Shown here piece by piece: positions 19,971-22,583 of a stretch of 22,583 nucleotides of DNA; positions within the stretch are counted from its first letter, which is position 1, and each line of letters starts with the position of its first letter. Below the pieces are notes generated by a model that was not told the origin of the DNA, ran no database searches, and saw only the letters and a program-made list of their open reading frames with translations. The DNA is from Phaeoceros laevis (taxonomy: Eukaryota > Anthocerotophyta > Anthocerotopsida > Notothyladales), in the NCBI GenBank assembly GCA_049999765.1, contig JBNGIQ010008884.1, forward strand, positions 1-22,583. The letters run 5' to 3'. The translations under genes and the position numbers were made by a program.

Positions 19971-20171
19971 GATTTCACATGTATGTTTTTGGTACAGAAA
20001 GCCGGAATTGAAATAACGGGGAGCAATGTGGTCCAGACTTATGCAGCAGATCGCATGGTGTGGCCCCTCTCTTACCCAGTTGTATGGACGATGGCCATAG
20101 TTTGGGAGACCGCTCTAGCCAGTGCAACTGGTTGAAGCAGGGCTGTCAAAGTGCAAGTGGTGTCACGCTGA

Positions 20172-20504
20172 ATCCCAATCAGCCCGCGGTCCACAGCTGC
20201 TCTAGGATGGAAGGAGCAGTGCCGTCCATGTCCATGCCCATGCCCAAAACCACATCCACCGCCCCTCTCAGTTGTCCCTGCCCTGCACAGTCTTTCGAAT
20301 TCAACTCATCAACCAGTGCAGATGACCAAACAGGTCGTTGCGGCCCACAGTATATCCGAGAATCTAAGATTGCGAGCGGAGAATCAACAAAACTCGGCTT
20401 TTATGGAATTGTTCAACCAGAAAGGTGCCCTCCGAAGTCAGCAGTATGGAATCTATGGATGCCGTGCACTTTTCTGCAATTGTGAGTTAATTGCTATCAA
20501 ATAG
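20172..20504 (+). CDS. Possible 3' exon of an unrecognised gene
   Basis: The frame is open from after TGA 20169-20171 to TAG 20502-20504. Its last part (VQMTKQVVAAHSISENLRLR, then AENQQNSAFMELFNQ) has the look of a short coiled coil. A GTGAGT at about 20481 could be a splice donor, which would place the next exon towards the assembly gap at 20646. No domain was identified. A different frame (20060-20485) is also open, with Ser/Pro composition. Weak support only. Confidence 0.2.
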   Translation: MPISPRSTAALGWKEQCRPCPCPCPKPHPPPLSVVPALHSLSNSTHQPVQMTKQVVAAHSISENLRLRAENQQNSAFMELFNQKGALRSQQYGIYGCRALFCNCELIAIK

Positions 20505-20645
20505 AAAATAGGTTTTTAACTTTTTATTTGACAAAATGTTTATTTTACATGAATATCAATAAAAAGTGGATTTCTACAAGTGCGATCTGTCTCCAAAGTT
20601 TCAAGGCTTCAACTTTCAAGTAGAGCTTGCTTTCTTATCTACCTT

Positions 20646-20745
20646 NNNNNNNNNNNNNNNNNNNNNNNNNNNNNNNNNNNNNNNNNNNNNNNNNNNNNNN
20701 NNNNNNNNNNNNNNNNNNNNNNNNNNNNNNNNNNNNNNNNNNNNN
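20646..20745. other. Assembly gap of 100 Ns
   Basis: There are exactly 100 unknown bases, the usual placeholder for a gap of unknown size, so the true distance between flanks is not known. The flanks are AT-rich, with a poly-T run at 20781-20790. Confidence 0.95.
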
Positions 20746-21013
20746 AAGGTTCTCTTTCTTCTAGGAATGTCCTTGAGGGCTTTTTTTTTTAATATATTTT
20801 GGTTGTGATTTTTTGCAGAAGAGCTAAGGTGTCACAATACAAACAAAAGGGACATTAATTGCTTACAAATTGAGAACCTGGTGTAACATTAACAATGTTG
20901 CTGAAGGGTTCAAAATACTCTTATTAATGACTGGAAGTTGGAACCACATCGAAAGCCAAGGTTCCAAGTAAATCTGTTGGTTACTTTAGGTGGCAGAGGC
21001 TTACGTGTTTCAT

Positions 21014-21272
21014 GATGGTAGGTGTGATCCTCTACTTATTTGTGAATTGGATGGTAGGTGTGATCCTCTACTTAATCGTTGCCTACATGTACAAGTCTCT
21101 CCGGGAGCGCTGGCAGTGGTAGTGCACTGGCAGTGGTAGTGCACAGAAGTGGGTGAAGTGTTGTGCCCACCTATGCCCATAGGTGGAAAGACGTAATGTT
21201 CTTTGTGATTATTTATATTTATAAGTAGTTTGGCTGTTCTTTGTGATTATTTATATATATAAGTAGTTTGGC
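21014..21272. repeat. Three different two-copy tandem duplications in succession
   Basis: A 25-nt sequence (21014-21038) recurs at 21050-21074 with period 36. CTGGCAGTGGTAGTGCA (21110-21126) is repeated immediately at 21127-21143. A 38-nt unit (21197-21234) is repeated immediately at 21235-21272 with one difference. Each is a separate unit with exactly two copies. Confidence 0.85.
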
Positions 21273-21351
21273 CACTCCGTAGCACCAGATTTTTGAAACA
21301 TTGCTGTCTAGTTCTAGTCACGCAAGTCCCAACTCACAAAATGCCAAACGA

Positions 21352-21482
21352 CCCATATTTATATATGGTTATATATTTATATATGGGTTCCTATCATATC
21401 TCAAGCCTATATGATGGCATGCAGACCTCGCAATAGGGTCTGTGTATGTTAAATAAAGCATTACATTGTATCATGTATATAA
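21352..21482 (+). promoter_or_regulatory. AT-rich palindrome and TATA-like box upstream of the lectin-like gene
   Basis: 21352-21387 is an AT-rich inverted repeat with CCCATAT/ATATGGG ends. TATATAA at 21476-21482 lies about 145 bp before the ATG at 21627, a plausible TATA-box distance for a plant gene with a short leader. Confidence 0.35.
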
Positions 21483-21626
21483 TTAGGAATAACATAGATC
21501 TTCAAGATTCTCGTCTCGGTCGTCACAGGAATTTGTGATCACCCACTTCCCTTTAGAAACAAATCCCCCGCCCTTAAGAACATGCCACATGGCAACATAC
21601 ATGTAGCTCTTGAAATTGTGGTAAGC

Positions 21627-22130
21627 ATGGAGACTTCCTCGAGCTCCTCTCTTTGCCTCCTAGTGTTACATCTGATCATGATCATAAGTTTCTCTGCAGC
21701 TTGGCCTTATGAAACCAATCGATATACCTTAAAGGAGGGAGAAAAGCTACAACCCAACGACTTCGTGCAATCTCTATATGGCAAGTTTGTCTTTGAATTC
21801 GGGCAAGCTAAAATTTGCTCCGCAACACTCAGGAGTCTTGAGCGCTACTCGAAGCCCCTTTGGACTTCTCATCTACGCAGAGAGCCGACCGATCAAGACA
21901 TGCGCAATTGTGAGCTCGAATTAGAAGAAACTGGGAATCTTGTTATACGTGGTGCCCCTGGGCAGGCCAATCTCTGGGAATCAGGTAGCAAAAAAATGTC
22001 GAAGCCGCTTGATGAGTTCTACCATTGTGGTCTCGAAGTTAGTGATTGGTTTGATGGATCAGCATCGATAATTTGCGGTACTAATGACGGGCTCCCAGGA
22101 CTACCCATATGGGGCACCACTTGGACATAG
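21627..22130 (+). CDS. Small secreted bulb-type (B-) lectin-like protein
   Basis: This single exon encodes 167 residues from ATG 21627. An upstream in-frame ATG (21582) would bury the signal peptide, so the second start is preferred. Residues 1-25 (METSSSSSLCLLVLHLIMII, then SFSAAW) form a signal peptide. The rest follows the bulb-type lectin pattern: LKEGEKLQPNDFVQSLYGKF (about 34-53), then CELELEETGNLVIRG with LWESG (about 97-120), and a third repeat ending PIWGTTW. Family members bind mannose through QxDxNxVxY. Here the best copy keeps only the N and V of the motif, so sugar binding is doubtful. Four to six Cys could form disulphides. It is likely exported to the apoplast. A partial or truncated relative of larger B-lectin proteins is also possible. 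Confidence 0.7.
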   Translation: METSSSSSLCLLVLHLIMIISFSAAWPYETNRYTLKEGEKLQPNDFVQSLYGKFVFEFGQAKICSATLRSLERYSKPLWTSHLRREPTDQDMRNCELELEETGNLVIRGAPGQANLWESGSKKMSKPLDEFYHCGLEVSDWFDGSASIICGTNDGLPGLPIWGTTWT

Positions 22131-22583
22131 CACTTATCAACACTTCATGTCCTCATAAAGTCCTCTAGTTTTTTTGGTTTATGAAGAAAATTGGTGGAAA
22201 TATGAGTGAGGGCATTACATGAAGTAATACGTGAAATAAGGTATGAACAGAGATCAATAGTGAGTTGTGGAACCTGTGAAAAATCAAGATTGAGAGCTTT
22301 CACTTCGCTTTTATTGTGACCTTACAAGCTACTAAAATGCACATGTGAGCATGTAGAATAAAATTTGGTGATACAATTATGTAAGAGCATGGATAATTTT
22401 CGTTAAGAAAGATACAACACAGGATTGAGAGCTTTCACTTTGCTTTTATTGTGACATTACAAGCTGCTAAACTGCACGTGGGCAGGTAGAATAGAATTTG
22501 GTGATACAATTATACCTGTAAGGGCATGGATAATTTTGGTTAAGAAAAATACGGACACCTGGTAGGCTGTGACAGCTATAATA
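22131..22583. other. 3' flank of the lectin-like gene, with no further gene
   Basis: AT-rich sequence holding the tandem duplication at 22288-22555. No coding frame was seen. Confidence 0.5.
22288..22555. repeat. Tandem duplication of about 135 bp
   Basis: Copy 1 (22288-22422) and copy 2 (22423-22555) begin with GATTGAGAGCTTTCACTT and share most positions through GGTGATACAATTAT and GCATGGATAATTTT. There are scattered substitutions and a short indel, roughly 85-90% identical by eye. Confidence 0.85.

Noticed and set aside
1-22583. CRISPR arrays, bacterial operons, prophage or plasmid features
   Set aside because: No such signals; the sequence is eukaryotic with spliceosomal introns.

Overview
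The window looks like nuclear DNA of a land plant or close streptophyte relative. The genes have short GT-AG introns (about 65-150 nt) and long 5' leaders. The recognisable families are a plant-type mitochondrial complex I NDUFA5/B13 subunit, a two-repeat PRC-barrel protein, F-box proteins and a bulb-type (B-) lectin-like secreted protein. Intron size, roughly 50% GC and a seedless-plant style of F-box gene would suit a bryophyte or lycophyte, but I cannot name the organism. There are no bacterial features.

Layout. 1-841 (minus): a very divergent TATA-binding-protein (TBP) fold, cut by the window edge, with a damaged or oddly spliced 5' part. 842-3330: gene-poor, with a palindromic element at 907-994 and an open frame broken by one stop at 2106-2636. 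3330-3541 (minus): a tRNA-derived, SINE-like repeat. 3545-5687: GC- and CT-rich promoter/5' leader with an upstream ORF. 5688-9090 (plus): a six-exon gene for an unrecognised, largely disordered 925-residue protein. 9427-9933 (minus): two-exon NDUFA5, convergent with the previous gene and head-to-head with the next. 10581-13301 (plus): seven-exon PRC-barrel gene. 13486-13725: cluster of TACCCGGTG repeats. 13943-15301 (plus): single-exon F-box gene. 15429-16560 (minus): decayed F-box copy, convergent with it. 16600-21400: no convincing gene, but three fold-back sequences (18397-18462, 18780-18861, 19917-19970; two resemble small-RNA precursors), a 100-N assembly gap, and a run of three different two-copy tandem duplications. 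21627-22130 (plus): small secreted B-lectin-like gene, followed by a 135-bp tandem duplication.

The genes do not form a pathway. They are ordinary independent nuclear genes. The most unusual items are the divergent TBP-fold sequence at the left edge, the two small-RNA-like hairpins, the uncharacterised 925-residue protein, and the PRC-barrel protein with its long acidic N-terminal region. All gene models come from reading splice signals and frames by eye, so exon phases were checked by arithmetic but not against transcripts.
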